A stretch of DNA of 57,190 nucleotides from Streptomyces sp. LUP47B (GTDB lineage: Bacteria > Actinomycetota > Actinomycetes > Streptomycetales > Streptomycetaceae), in assembly GCF_001746295.1 (NCBI RefSeq), contig NZ_MJAH01000001.1, positions 1 to 57,190 of the forward strand, written 5' to 3'. Below are positions 42,673-51,057 of the stretch, in pieces (positions within the stretch are counted from its first letter, which is position 1; each line of letters begins with the position of its first letter). The notes beneath the pieces were generated by a model that saw only the letters and a list, made by a program, of their open reading frames with translations, made no database searches and had not been told where the DNA came from. The translations under genes and the position numbers were made by a program.

Positions 42673-42985
42673 CCCACCCGGCGATCACTCCTGATGGACG
42701 CCCCTCCGCTGCCCTTTCAACGCGCAATCCGCAGCCGGGTCGTTAGCAGAAGTGATGGTAGAAGCGATGGATCGAATAACTCGAAATCCGCTTTCTATTG
42801 TGGCCGTGTACGTCCCGAGTTGTACGGGTGAACGCCTCTTTCACGCTGGGAAGTTGACTGGCATAGGCGTAATCTTGCGACTACCCGAACGCATCACCGC
42901 AGCTTGGATTGGGCCGTGGCTGCGGAGTGCCGAACACGGCACCTGGGGCAGCGGTCTGCCGCACACCGCAGTACGGGGAGACCAC
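42673..42985. other. Intergenic region between transfer and tad loci
   Basis: Lower G+C than its surroundings (about 42745-42880). It includes TTGACT at about 42855 as a possible -35, but I cannot assign a confident -10. A frame runs through it into the following lipoprotein gene but lacks a good start. Confidence 0.35.
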
Positions 42986-43597
42986 GTGACAGACGACCAC
43001 AACAGCTCAGTGACCACGATTGTTCGCATCCGGAATCGTCGCACGGTGTCGACGGCACTCGTGGCCCTTGCGGCGATGGCCACAGCTGCTGGCTGTTCCT
43101 CCGGCAATAAGGACGAGAGCGACCAATCGCCCGCGCCCAGCAGTACGGCTCCCACCAAGACCGTTTCCGCTGACGAGGCGCAGGCCCGCAAAGCCGTCAT
43201 CGCCGCCTACCAAGGCATGACCGATGAGCAGGTCAAGGCTTACGCGAAGTCGTCCCTCGCCGGGAGCAACATCTCCAAGTACGCCACTGGCAAGGCTCTG
43301 CGAGATGTGAAGAACGCGGTCTTCGTCAACATGCAGAACGGCATCGTCGTCCACGGGGAGCCCGAGGTGACAGCGGACGAGGACGACGTGACACTCGAGA
43401 CCGCCAGCAAGCCTCAACGTGCGTCCCTGCAGGTGTGTTTCGACATGAACACCTGGGAGCCAATTGACAAGAAGACTGGCAAGAACGTCGCTCCGCCCAA
43501 GCAGGTAAAGCGGTACACCATCACCGTCCAACTGCAAGAGCAAGGGTCCCGGTGGCTGGTCACTGAGGAGAAGGCGGACAAGGAGAAGAAGTGCTAA
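42986..43597 (+). CDS. Lipoprotein, 203 aa
   Basis: A 203-residue lipoprotein. Signal peptide with VSTALVALAAMATAAGC (lipobox AAGC, Cys37), a Ser/Pro linker and a folded domain (EAQARKAVIAAYQGMTDEQVKAYAKSSLAGSNISKYATG...VTVQLQEQGSRWLVTEEK), an NTF2-like pattern. GTG 42986 follows GGGGAG; the upstream extension to 42752 would bury the signal peptide. GTG of the next gene overlaps its end. Confidence 0.8.
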   Translation: MTDDHNSSVTTIVRIRNRRTVSTALVALAAMATAAGCSSGNKDESDQSPAPSSTAPTKTVSADEAQARKAVIAAYQGMTDEQVKAYAKSSLAGSNISKYATGKALRDVKNAVFVNMQNGIVVHGEPEVTADEDDVTLETASKPQRASLQVCFDMNTWEPIDKKTGKNVAPPKQVKRYTITVQLQEQGSRWLVTEEKADKEKKC

Positions 43598-44520
43598 GTC
43601 GCCGCGCCCTTGTCTGCTCCGTGTTAGCCGCATTAGTCGCCCTGGTGTCAGGAGAAGTCACCGCGTATGCCGATGGCGGCAAGGTCGTTTGTGACGAGAA
43701 GGGTTTCTGCCGAGTCGTGGCGGAGGACACCACCACCACGCCGGGCAAGGAAGGTGACGGCCAGCAGGCTTCAGACGGCAGCACCGGCAAGCCCAAGTGC
43801 TACGACAGCAACATGGACGCCGACACGGACGTCCCCTGCTACCTGAAGGGCTTCGGCTACTGGGTCAACGGCAGCAACTGCTACTTCCAGCAGGCCGATC
43901 CCCAGCCACCTGCGGGCGATCCCCGATGGGAGGGCCACGACCCCGCGGATGGCGCGGTATATGACGCCTACTGCCCCGACAACCCGAACAAGAACTCCCA
44001 GTGGTTCGCCCAGCCGCCCAACGGCGGCGCGGGTGTTGACCCGGAGGTACTGGCGCAACAGGCCGTCAGGAAGCTGAGACTGCTCGGTCCGGACATCGCC
44101 AGCCCACGGGCCGCCGGGCGATACACCGTGGGCGTGCCGCTGTGGATGTGGGTCAACCAGAGCGCGACAACGTACGGTCCGCAGTCCGCGTCGGCGTCTG
44201 CTGGCGGAGTGACCGTCACGGCCACGGCGAGGGTCTCTCAGATCGTCTGGCAGATGGGCGACGGTGTCACGGTGACCTGCCGGGGCCCGGGCACGGTCTA
44301 CCAGGCATTCGCCGGCATGGCGGAGTCCCCGACCTGCGGCCATGTCTACACCAAGACGTCGGCTGGCGCCCAGGGCGACAAGTACCCGGTGACAGCGACC
44401 TCAACGTGGGCGATCGACTGGGAGGTCACTGCTGGCGGAGGCGGGCAGACCGGCCAGCTCACCCAGATCCAGCAGTCGCAGATGCAAGTAGCGATCGGTG
44501 AAGTCCAGGTCGTCAGGTAA
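43591..44520 (+). CDS. Secreted protein, 309 aa
   Basis: A 309-residue exported protein: signal peptide MLSRRALVCSVLAALVALVSGEVTAYA, a Cys-containing region (KCYDSNMDADTDVPCYLKGFGYWVNGSNCYF) and a C-terminal beta-rich domain (VPLWMWVNQSATTYGP...WQMGDGVTVTCRGPGTVYQ) resembling PKD/Ig-like folds. Proteins of this build occur at the head of Streptomyces tad-like clusters. Coupled to the lipoprotein, so a pair at the cell surface is likely. Confidence 0.78.
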   Translation: MLSRRALVCSVLAALVALVSGEVTAYADGGKVVCDEKGFCRVVAEDTTTTPGKEGDGQQASDGSTGKPKCYDSNMDADTDVPCYLKGFGYWVNGSNCYFQQADPQPPAGDPRWEGHDPADGAVYDAYCPDNPNKNSQWFAQPPNGGAGVDPEVLAQQAVRKLRLLGPDIASPRAAGRYTVGVPLWMWVNQSATTYGPQSASASAGGVTVTATARVSQIVWQMGDGVTVTCRGPGTVYQAFAGMAESPTCGHVYTKTSAGAQGDKYPVTATSTWAIDWEVTAGGGGQTGQLTQIQQSQMQVAIGEVQVVR

Positions 44521-44540
44521 GGCGCCGGAAGGATGAAGCG

Positions 44541-45236
44541 TTGAGTAAGACGGAAGAGCGCACGGCTCCGCACGTGACCGCGCAGGGTCAGATGGCCGGT
44601 CCGGTGGCACCCCCGCGGGTATCGGCCCGCCGTCGCCGACCAGGTGTTATCGCCCTGTCCCTGGCGCTGATCGCCGCCGGAGGGGCCGGCGTTGCCGTCC
44701 TGATGCTCCAGGTCGGCAACCGCACCGAGGTGGTGACCGTCGTCCGCGACGTCCAGGTCGGCCAGGTGGTGACCGAAGACGACCTGGGCAAGGCCTCTCT
44801 TGCCCTGGATCCGTCCGTCAAGGCGGTGCACGGCGCTGACATGGACTCGGTCGTGGGCAAGCGGGCCACGGTCGAACTCAAGCCCGGCTCTCTGCTCGCT
44901 CCCTCCCAGGTGACCAAGGACTCGCTGGTGAAGGTCGGCGAGCAACTGGTGCCGATCGGGCTCAAGCCCGAGCAGGTACCGGCAACGGCGCTCGTGCCGG
45001 GTCAGAAAGTGCAGCTGGTCCACGTCCCGGCACAGGGGCAGGCAGACAGCGGCAAAACCGCCAGCACCCCGCCGGAGGCCATCGACGGGCGGGTGGTGAA
45101 GGCCTCCAGTGCCGCTCCCGGCACCGGGACCGTGGTCGTCGACGTCGCCACCACCGCGGAGGACGGCCCGACCGCCGCCGCGTGGGTGTCGGCCGGCACG
45201 CTGCGCCTGGTCCTCGCTGCTCCGGACGGCACCTGA
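44541..45236 (+). CDS. SAF-domain protein (CpaB/RcpC-like)
   Basis: A 231-residue membrane-anchored protein: span at about 36-58 (GVIALSLALIAAGGAGVAVLML), then a SAF domain (VTVVRDVQVGQVVTEDDLGKASLALDP...KPGSLLAPSQVT) and a C-terminal strand-rich part. This is the plan of CpaB in Flp pilus systems. TTG start with GGAAGG upstream. Stop and next ATG share one base (TGATG). Confidence 0.8.
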   Translation: MSKTEERTAPHVTAQGQMAGPVAPPRVSARRRRPGVIALSLALIAAGGAGVAVLMLQVGNRTEVVTVVRDVQVGQVVTEDDLGKASLALDPSVKAVHGADMDSVVGKRATVELKPGSLLAPSQVTKDSLVKVGEQLVPIGLKPEQVPATALVPGQKVQLVHVPAQGQADSGKTASTPPEAIDGRVVKASSAAPGTGTVVVDVATTAEDGPTAAAWVSAGTLRLVLAAPDGT

Positions 45237-46063
45237 TGGCGGTGATCGCGCTCGCCGGGTGCAGCGGCGCGCCCGGCGTGACCACGAGCGCTCTGGCCCT
45301 GCTGCTGTCCTGGCCCGTTGCCCCGGGCCGACGGATGATCCTCGCCGAGTGCGACCCGGACGGTGGGGCCGTGCTGCATGGTCTGCTGCAGGGTTCACTC
45401 GGTGACCGGTACGGGCTGCGCAACCTTTCCGTGGCCGCCCGCAAGAACGAGTTCAGTGACGCCTTCTGGCGCCAGCTGATCGACCTCAGCAGTGAGGACG
45501 GAAGGAAGGATTCCCCGCGCGACCGGCTGCTGCTGCCCGGCATCACCGACCCTGCGCAGGCCGCGAGCCTGGGCTCGGTCTGGAAGGTCCTGGCGCAGAT
45601 GTTCCGCGGCATCGACGCCCAGACCCAGCACGACGTCCTGATCGATCTCGGCCGTCGCGGGGCGTACGGGCCGTCCGGCGTCCTGGCGGAGCAGGCCGAC
45701 GCTGTGTTCGTCGTGGTCCGCAACACGCTGCGCTGTCTGCAAGCGGCCGAGGGGCGGGTGCGCACGCTCGAAGAGCGCGTCGGCGACGTCGGCGTCGTGA
45801 TGATTGACGAGGGCCCGTATCCGGCGGGCGAGGTGCAGCGGGTTCTGCAGGTGCCGGTGGTGGCCACGCTGCCGTACGCGCCGAAGGACGCCCGCGTGCT
45901 GTCCGACGGCGTCGAGCAGCCGCGCCACTTCACCAGGTCGCCGCTCATGAAGGCCGCCCGCATGGCCAGCACTCCCCTGATGCAGCGGGCCGCCATGCGC
46001 CGGGCCCGCCTCGACCCCCGCGGTCTGCGCGCCGCGGGCGGGGAGGTGACCCGTGCACGGTAG
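45236..46063 (+). CDS. CpaE/MinD-like protein with degenerate P-loop
   Basis: A 275-residue protein shaped like CpaE/TadZ or MinD ATPases: MAVIALAGCSGAPGVTTSALALLLSWP (residues 1-27), MILAECDPDGGAVLHGLL, VLIDLGRRG, and VPVVATLPYAPKDARVL. The P-loop GCSGAPGVTTS lacks the signature Lys (K-G-G-x-x-K-[ST]); Val stands before TT. TadZ proteins localise Tad machinery, and some have altered Walker motifs. Overlaps the start of TadA. Confidence 0.8.
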   Translation: MAVIALAGCSGAPGVTTSALALLLSWPVAPGRRMILAECDPDGGAVLHGLLQGSLGDRYGLRNLSVAARKNEFSDAFWRQLIDLSSEDGRKDSPRDRLLLPGITDPAQAASLGSVWKVLAQMFRGIDAQTQHDVLIDLGRRGAYGPSGVLAEQADAVFVVVRNTLRCLQAAEGRVRTLEERVGDVGVVMIDEGPYPAGEVQRVLQVPVVATLPYAPKDARVLSDGVEQPRHFTRSPLMKAARMASTPLMQRAAMRRARLDPRGLRAAGGEVTRAR

Positions 46064-47540
46064 GCCGCTGCACCCCGACCCGAGCGTGGCACCACCGCCC
46101 CCCACGCGGGTGCCGCACAGCAATGGCACACCCTCATCTGCCGGTGCTGCCTCGAGTACGCATGCGCTCGGCATGGCAGTTCCTCGGGTCACCGTCGACT
46201 ACAAGGTGGCCCGGGACATCGCCTCCCAGGTCGCCAAGCAGCGCGAGGAACTGCTGAAGACCAAGCCCGATATGGACCTGGCCAGCGAGGAGCAGCGCTG
46301 CCTGAACTGGATCGCCGAGGCTGTGGCGCTGTGGTCGGATGCCCAGGCCATGACGCCGCAGGAGGACGAGGCGCTGCGGCGCGCCGTGTACGACCTGCTC
46401 TTCCGTGCCGGGAGGCTGCAGCCGTATCTGGACGATGACCGGGTCGAGGACATCATCATCCAGGGCCCGCACGAGGTGTGGCTCGACTACGGCGACGGCG
46501 AACGCCGCAAGGTGGGGCCGATCGCCGAGTCGGAAGAGGAACTGCTGGAACTGCTCCGGGAGTTGGCCCGGGGCTCCGGGTACAACGAGCGCACCATCTC
46601 CACCGCGAACCCCACCCTCGCGCTGTCTTTGCAGGACGGCTCCCGTCTGCAGGCCATCACCGGGCTGGGTCCGATGACGTATGCGGTCATCCGCCGGCAC
46701 CGGGTCTCCCACGCCGATCTCGACGAGCTCGTACGGCTGGGCACGATCGACCAGGTTCTGCGGGACTTCCTCGGCGCGTGCGTGCGCGCGGAGAAGAACA
46801 TCATGATCGCGGGGAAGCAGAAGGCGGGCAAAACGACCCTGATGCGGGCGATGCTCAAGGAGTTCGACCCCGAGTGCCGGTTCGCCACCATCCAGACCGA
46901 GGATGAGCTGTTCGCCCACGCCAACGGCTACCACCGCCAGGTCGTCTCCCTGGTCGGCCGCGAGTCCAACGGCGAGAAGGACGTCACCGGGCGTGGCGCC
47001 GGCGAGGTCACGCTGCTGGATCTGATGCATCCCGCGCTGCGGATGTCGCTGGAGCGGATCGTGGTCGGCGAGGTCCGCGGGCCCGAAGTCGTCGCGATGA
47101 TGCAGGCGTTGACGAACGGGTCCGGCGGCAACCTGTGCACGATCCACGCCCGCCGCCCCGACATCATCTTCGACCGGATCGCAGAGCTGTACGCGCTCGC
47201 CCAGCAGAACCTGTCCGAGCAGCTCGCCTACCGGCAGACCGCCAACGGCCTGGACTTCATCGTCTACGTCGACATGACCGACGAGACGCAGATCGGCGGC
47301 CGCCGCCACCGCTTCGTCTCCCACGTCCTGGAGCTCACCGGGATCGGCGAGAACGGCCGCCCGGCCACGAACACCATCTTCTCCCCCGGCACCGAATTCG
47401 GGGACCTGCGGGCCGTGCCGCGCATGGATCCCGGCTGCATCGACGACCTGCGGCGCGTCGGCTTCGACTCCGCCCTGCTGCAGCATCCCTACGGGGCCTG
47501 GCAGGCGCCGCTGCCTTTGAAGGTGGAGGTGCGCCGGTGA
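46053..47540 (+). CDS. tadA: TadA/CpaF secretion ATPase
   Basis: A 495-residue GspE/VirB11-type ATPase. N-terminal 60 residues are variable; then YDLLFRAGRLQPYLDDDRVEDIIIQGPHEVWLDYGDG, Walker A IAGKQKAGKTTLM (about 250-262), Asp box FATIQTEDELF, Walker B SLERIVVGEVRGPEV (about 330-345) and His box GSGGNLCTIHARRP (about 356-369). It drives pilus assembly with TadB and TadC. All motifs are intact. Confidence 0.95.
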   Translation: MHGRPLHPDPSVAPPPPTRVPHSNGTPSSAGAASSTHALGMAVPRVTVDYKVARDIASQVAKQREELLKTKPDMDLASEEQRCLNWIAEAVALWSDAQAMTPQEDEALRRAVYDLLFRAGRLQPYLDDDRVEDIIIQGPHEVWLDYGDGERRKVGPIAESEEELLELLRELARGSGYNERTISTANPTLALSLQDGSRLQAITGLGPMTYAVIRRHRVSHADLDELVRLGTIDQVLRDFLGACVRAEKNIMIAGKQKAGKTTLMRAMLKEFDPECRFATIQTEDELFAHANGYHRQVVSLVGRESNGEKDVTGRGAGEVTLLDLMHPALRMSLERIVVGEVRGPEVVAMMQALTNGSGGNLCTIHARRPDIIFDRIAELYALAQQNLSEQLAYRQTANGLDFIVYVDMTDETQIGGRRHRFVSHVLELTGIGENGRPATNTIFSPGTEFGDLRAVPRMDPGCIDDLRRVGFDSALLQHPYGAWQAPLPLKVEVRR

Positions 47541-48487
47541 TCCTTTTGTGGGGGCTGCTGTGCGGCATGGCCGTCATCGGCGGGCTGATCGGCATGGTGG
47601 CCGGTGTCGTGGGCACTACCGCCCCGCGCCGGGCTCCTCTGCGGCAGCGCTGGAAGGTCCTGCGCGCAGGAAAGGCGCAGAGCGCGGACGTCCGGCTGCG
47701 GCGCCGGACTCTGGCGGTCTTGGCGGCCGCGGTCTTCGTGGCCGTGTGGCTGGTCTCGGGGAACTTCGTGGGCGGAGCACTGCTCGGCGCGGCCATCATC
47801 GGGGTGCCGTGGCTGATCACCCCAGCGCAGATGGCGCAGGAACGCATCGGCCAGCTGGAGGCGCTCAGTGAGTGGACCCAGCGGCTGGCGGGCCTGCTCC
47901 GGCTGGGCATGGGCCTGGAACAGGCAATGATCACCAGTCGGCAGGGGGCGCCGGAGGAGCTCGCCCCGCAGATCGTCAACCTGTCCGACCGGCTGCGTCT
48001 GGGCTGGCGCCCGGACGGAGCACTCCGCGCGTTCGCCGACGAGCTCGACGACGTCACCTCGGACAAGGTGGTCGCCGCGCTCATCCTGTCCGTCAACGAC
48101 CGCGGCCCGGGCCTGGCCCAGGCGCTGGAGGATTTGGCGGGCACGGTCCGCGAGGAAGTCGCCAAGAAGCGCGCCATCGAGGCGGACCGGGCCAAGCCCC
48201 GCACCACCGTGCGGTGGATGACCGTCATCACCGTGGGCATCGTGGTGGCCGGGTTCTTCGTGCCTTCCTACACCAAGCCCTACTCCACGCTGCTCGGACA
48301 GTTGGTGCTGGCGTTCCTGACGGCCGGGTTCATCGGGGTGCTCGCCTTGATGCGGCAGCTGGGGTCCTTCCGCCGCATCCCGCGCTTCCTGATCACCGAC
48401 CCGTCCAGCACCGTCCGTCTGCCCCAGCCTGCGGCGGAGACGGATGTGCCGGTCGCCGGCCGTGAGCCGCAAGGAGTCACCTCATGA
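47537..48487 (+). CDS. tadB: TadB-like inner-membrane protein
   Basis: A 316-residue T2SS-F domain protein. Spans near 4-27, 57-90 and two near the C-terminus (MTVITVGIVVAGFFVPSY, LLGQLVLAFLTAGFIGVLALM). The cytoplasmic T2SF part includes LSEWTQRLAGLLRLGMGLEQAMITSRQGAPEEL and DKVVAALILSVNDRGPGLAQALEDLAGTVREE. GTGA overlap with tadA and ATGA with tadC. Confidence 0.9.
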   Translation: MILLWGLLCGMAVIGGLIGMVAGVVGTTAPRRAPLRQRWKVLRAGKAQSADVRLRRRTLAVLAAAVFVAVWLVSGNFVGGALLGAAIIGVPWLITPAQMAQERIGQLEALSEWTQRLAGLLRLGMGLEQAMITSRQGAPEELAPQIVNLSDRLRLGWRPDGALRAFADELDDVTSDKVVAALILSVNDRGPGLAQALEDLAGTVREEVAKKRAIEADRAKPRTTVRWMTVITVGIVVAGFFVPSYTKPYSTLLGQLVLAFLTAGFIGVLALMRQLGSFRRIPRFLITDPSSTVRLPQPAAETDVPVAGREPQGVTS

Positions 48488-49368
48488 ACCTGCTTCCCGT
48501 CGTGGTGACCGGTGGCACGGTCGGTGCCGGTCTAGCGCTGCTGGTACGGGAACTCCTGCGTGCCCAGCCCGCCTTGGGGCCGGCTCTCGCGCGCAGCGCC
48601 CCAGCGACGTTGACCATGCCCGAGGCGGAACTGGACCGCGAGGAGAAGTGGGGCCGGTGGCTGCTGGCCCGGCTCGAGCGTCTGCCCGGCGTCCGCATCC
48701 CCACCACCAACCGGGCCCTGCTCGGGCAGGGCCCGGGCCAGTTCATGCTGAAGAAGACCGCGCTCGCTGGTCTCGGCCTGCTCTGCCCGGTGATCGCGAC
48801 GATTCCGTGGATCATCGCGGGCGTGTCCCTGCCGTTCTACGTGCCCGGCGTCGTGGGACTCCTCATCGCGGGGCTGCTGTTCATCACCCCCGATCTCGCG
48901 GTACGGGACCAGGCCAAGCGTGCACGGGAAGAGTTCGCGCACGCGCTGTCCGCCTACCTCGACCTGGTCGCACTCAAGCGGGCCGCCGACGCCGGCCCGG
49001 CCGAGGCCCTGGAGAAGGCCGCCGAAGCCGGCGAGGGCTGGCCGTTTTTGTATCTACAGGGCGCGCTGCGACGGGCCCGGCTGGAGAAGATCCCGCCCTA
49101 TGAGGCGCTGACGCAGCTCGCCCATGAGTACCACCTGCCCGTCCTGGACGACGTCGCCGACATCATGCGCGGCAGCGCGACCGACGGCGCCGCCGTCTAC
49201 AAGGCGCTGCGGGCCCGCAGCGCAGCCCTCAACGCCGAACTGCTGGCCGATCAGGCCGCCGAGGCGAACGCGGCCAGCGAGAAGATGACCGCGCCTGGAG
49301 CCTTGTTGGCCGTCTTGGTCATGCTGCTGATGGCTTTCCCCGCGGTGATCCGCATGCTGACCGTCTGA
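48484..49368 (+). CDS. tadC: TadC-like inner-membrane protein
   Basis: A 294-residue second T2SS-F protein: opening span (LPVVVTGGTVGAGLALLVREL), a hairpin (GLGLLCPVIATIPWIIAGVSLPFYVPGVVGLLIAGLLFITPD), cytoplasmic AREEFAHALSAYLDLVALKRAADAGPAEALEKAAEAG, and final span ALLAVLVMLLMAFPAVIRML. Typical for TadC partner of TadB. Confidence 0.9.
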   Translation: MNLLPVVVTGGTVGAGLALLVRELLRAQPALGPALARSAPATLTMPEAELDREEKWGRWLLARLERLPGVRIPTTNRALLGQGPGQFMLKKTALAGLGLLCPVIATIPWIIAGVSLPFYVPGVVGLLIAGLLFITPDLAVRDQAKRAREEFAHALSAYLDLVALKRAADAGPAEALEKAAEAGEGWPFLYLQGALRRARLEKIPPYEALTQLAHEYHLPVLDDVADIMRGSATDGAAVYKALRARSAALNAELLADQAAEANAASEKMTAPGALLAVLVMLLMAFPAVIRMLTV

Positions 49369-49407
49369 GACCAGCACCTCATTCAACGCCCCAGAGAGGT
49401 AAGGAAC

Positions 49408-49722
49408 ATGAAGCACACCGCAGCCCGCACCCGCCGCGCGGTGCTCCAGGCGACCACGCCCCCGCACACCGGCTCCCGCACCGCGTCCCGCGGGCGGGGC
49501 CGTGGCCGCCAGGGCGCCCAAGCCCGCGTTAATCGTGCGGTCCTCCGGCTGACGACCCGAGTGCAGGAAGGCCTTGAGGAGGCCGCTCGCCGACCGGACC
49601 GCGGCGACATCAGCACCACCACCGTCATCATCTGGGTGGCCGCCGTCACCGGTGCCGTCCTGATCGCCGGGACCATCGCCGTCGTGATCGCCAAGTACAA
49701 CGGCCAGCTCAACGGCCTGTGA
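49408..49722 (+). CDS. Flp-pilin-like small membrane protein
   Basis: A 104-residue protein: basic N-terminal 55 residues, a helical charged part (RLTTRVQEGLEEAARRPDRGD) and a single C-terminal hydrophobic segment (TTTVIIWVAAVTGAVLIAGTIAVVIA). Position right after tadC matches the pilin gene of actinobacterial tad loci, though the long N-terminus is unusual for Flp. AGAGAGGTAAGG ribosome binding site. Confidence 0.7.
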   Translation: MKHTAARTRRAVLQATTPPHTGSRTASRGRGRGRQGAQARVNRAVLRLTTRVQEGLEEAARRPDRGDISTTTVIIWVAAVTGAVLIAGTIAVVIAKYNGQLNGL

Positions 49723-50147
49723 TGCGAGCTCCGGAGCAGCTGAAGGGCTGGTGGCAGGGGCGAAGATGGCGCGACGACCGGGGTGACACCTCCATCCATA
49801 TGGCGATCATCTTTCCGTTCGTGCTGCTTGCCACCGTGGCCGTCATCCAGGCCTCCATGTGGTACTACGCACGGCAGATCGCCCTGACCGCTGCCCGCGA
49901 GGGCCTCACCGCGGCCCGCTCCTACGAGTCGAACCCGGCCGACGGTGCGACCCGGGCCCGCGAGGTCCTTGGCCGGACCGCTGGCGACAGCCTGCGCGGC
50001 TACAGCGTCTTTGTCGGCAGCGACGGGCAGCGGGTGCGGGTTCAGGTCTCCGGCACAGCCCTGTCGATGATTCCCGGCCTGTCGGGCTTGCAGGTCAACC
50101 AGTCGGCATCCGGCCCCGTTGAGCGCTGGACCGTCCCGGGAGGGTGA
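49719..50147 (+). CDS. tadE: TadE-like pseudopilin
   Basis: A 142-residue TadE-family protein: short basic leader DDRGDTSIHMAIIFPFVLLATVAVIQASMWYYARQIALTAAREGLTAARSY (the membrane/pilin helix), then an extracytoplasmic strand-rich domain. GTGA overlap (GTG 49719, ATG 49722 possible). Confidence 0.85.
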   Translation: MMRAPEQLKGWWQGRRWRDDRGDTSIHMAIIFPFVLLATVAVIQASMWYYARQIALTAAREGLTAARSYESNPADGATRAREVLGRTAGDSLRGYSVFVGSDGQRVRVQVSGTALSMIPGLSGLQVNQSASGPVERWTVPGG

Positions 50148-50605
50148 ACCACGTGCGATTCACGGACCGATGGGCCGGCAGGCTCCGCAGCGATGAGGGC
50201 AGCGCCGCGATCGAGGCTGCCATCATCCTCCCCGCGCTGATCATGTTCCTCTGTATGGCGATTGCCGGGGGCCGCATCGTCACCTCCGGAGCGAAGATCG
50301 ACGCAGCCGCTGAGGACGCGGCACGAGAGGCCTCCATTCACCGCACAGCGGGAGCCGCGCAAGGCGCCGCACAGGCGGCAGCCGCCGAGTCCCTGACCGA
50401 CCAGGGCATCAAGTGCGCCAACACCAGCGTCAACATCAACACGGGCGGCCTGAACGTACCGGTGGGGCAGGTAGGGACGGTCACCGCGACCGTGACCTGC
50501 ACAGTCAATCTCTCCGATCTGCTGCTCCCCGGGGTTCCCGGAGCGAAGACGCTCACGTCGACCGCCACCTCGGTCGTGGACCAGTACCGGCAGCGGGGTG
50601 ACTGA
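50144..50605 (+). CDS. TadE/TadF-like pseudopilin
   Basis: A 153-residue protein: SDEGSAAIEAAIILPALIMFLCMAIAGGRIVTSGAKIDAAAEDAAREASI is the TadE-type membrane helix with the conserved Glu; two Cys (KCANTS, VTCTV) follow. GTG 50144 overlaps the upstream stop. Confidence 0.85.
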   Translation: MNHVRFTDRWAGRLRSDEGSAAIEAAIILPALIMFLCMAIAGGRIVTSGAKIDAAAEDAAREASIHRTAGAAQGAAQAAAAESLTDQGIKCANTSVNINTGGLNVPVGQVGTVTATVTCTVNLSDLLLPGVPGAKTLTSTATSVVDQYRQRGD

Positions 50606-51057
50606 TGATCTTCCATCCTTCAGGCCCGCGGCTGAGACGGCTGGACGACGCGGGAGGCATCACGGTGTTCGTCGCGGTGTGCGTCATCGCGCTGATCGGG
50701 ATCATCGGCGTCGCCGTCGACGGCGGGAGCAAGATGCGTGCCACGGAACGCGCCGACTACCTCGCCGGTGAAGCCGCCCGGGCAGGCGGGCAGGCCATCG
50801 ATCCCGCCGAGGCCATCAGCGGAACCGCAATCGTCGTGGATCCGCAGGACGCAGTGGCCGCCGCCCAGGCCTACTTGGGCTCCGCCGGCGCCACCGGCAC
50901 GGTCAGCGTGTCCAGCGACGGCAAGACCCTCACCGTCAACGTCACCGGCTCCTACGACACGAAGTTCCTGTCGGCGGTCGGGATCGGCTCGCTGTCGGTG
51001 ACCGGCCACGGCACAGCCACCCTCCTGCACGGTGTCACCGCTCCTGAAGGAAACTGA
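50605..51057 (+). CDS. TadG-like pilus assembly protein
   Basis: A 150-residue protein with DDAGGITVFVAVCVIALIGIIGVAVDGGSKMRATERADYLAGEAARAGGQAI, the TadG/Tad N-terminal helix, and a C-terminal beta domain. Lacks the vWA domain of long TadG proteins. Shares one base with the neighbouring start/stop on both sides (TGATG). Confidence 0.85.
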   Translation: MIFHPSGPRLRRLDDAGGITVFVAVCVIALIGIIGVAVDGGSKMRATERADYLAGEAARAGGQAIDPAEAISGTAIVVDPQDAVAAAQAYLGSAGATGTVSVSSDGKTLTVNVTGSYDTKFLSAVGIGSLSVTGHGTATLLHGVTAPEGN

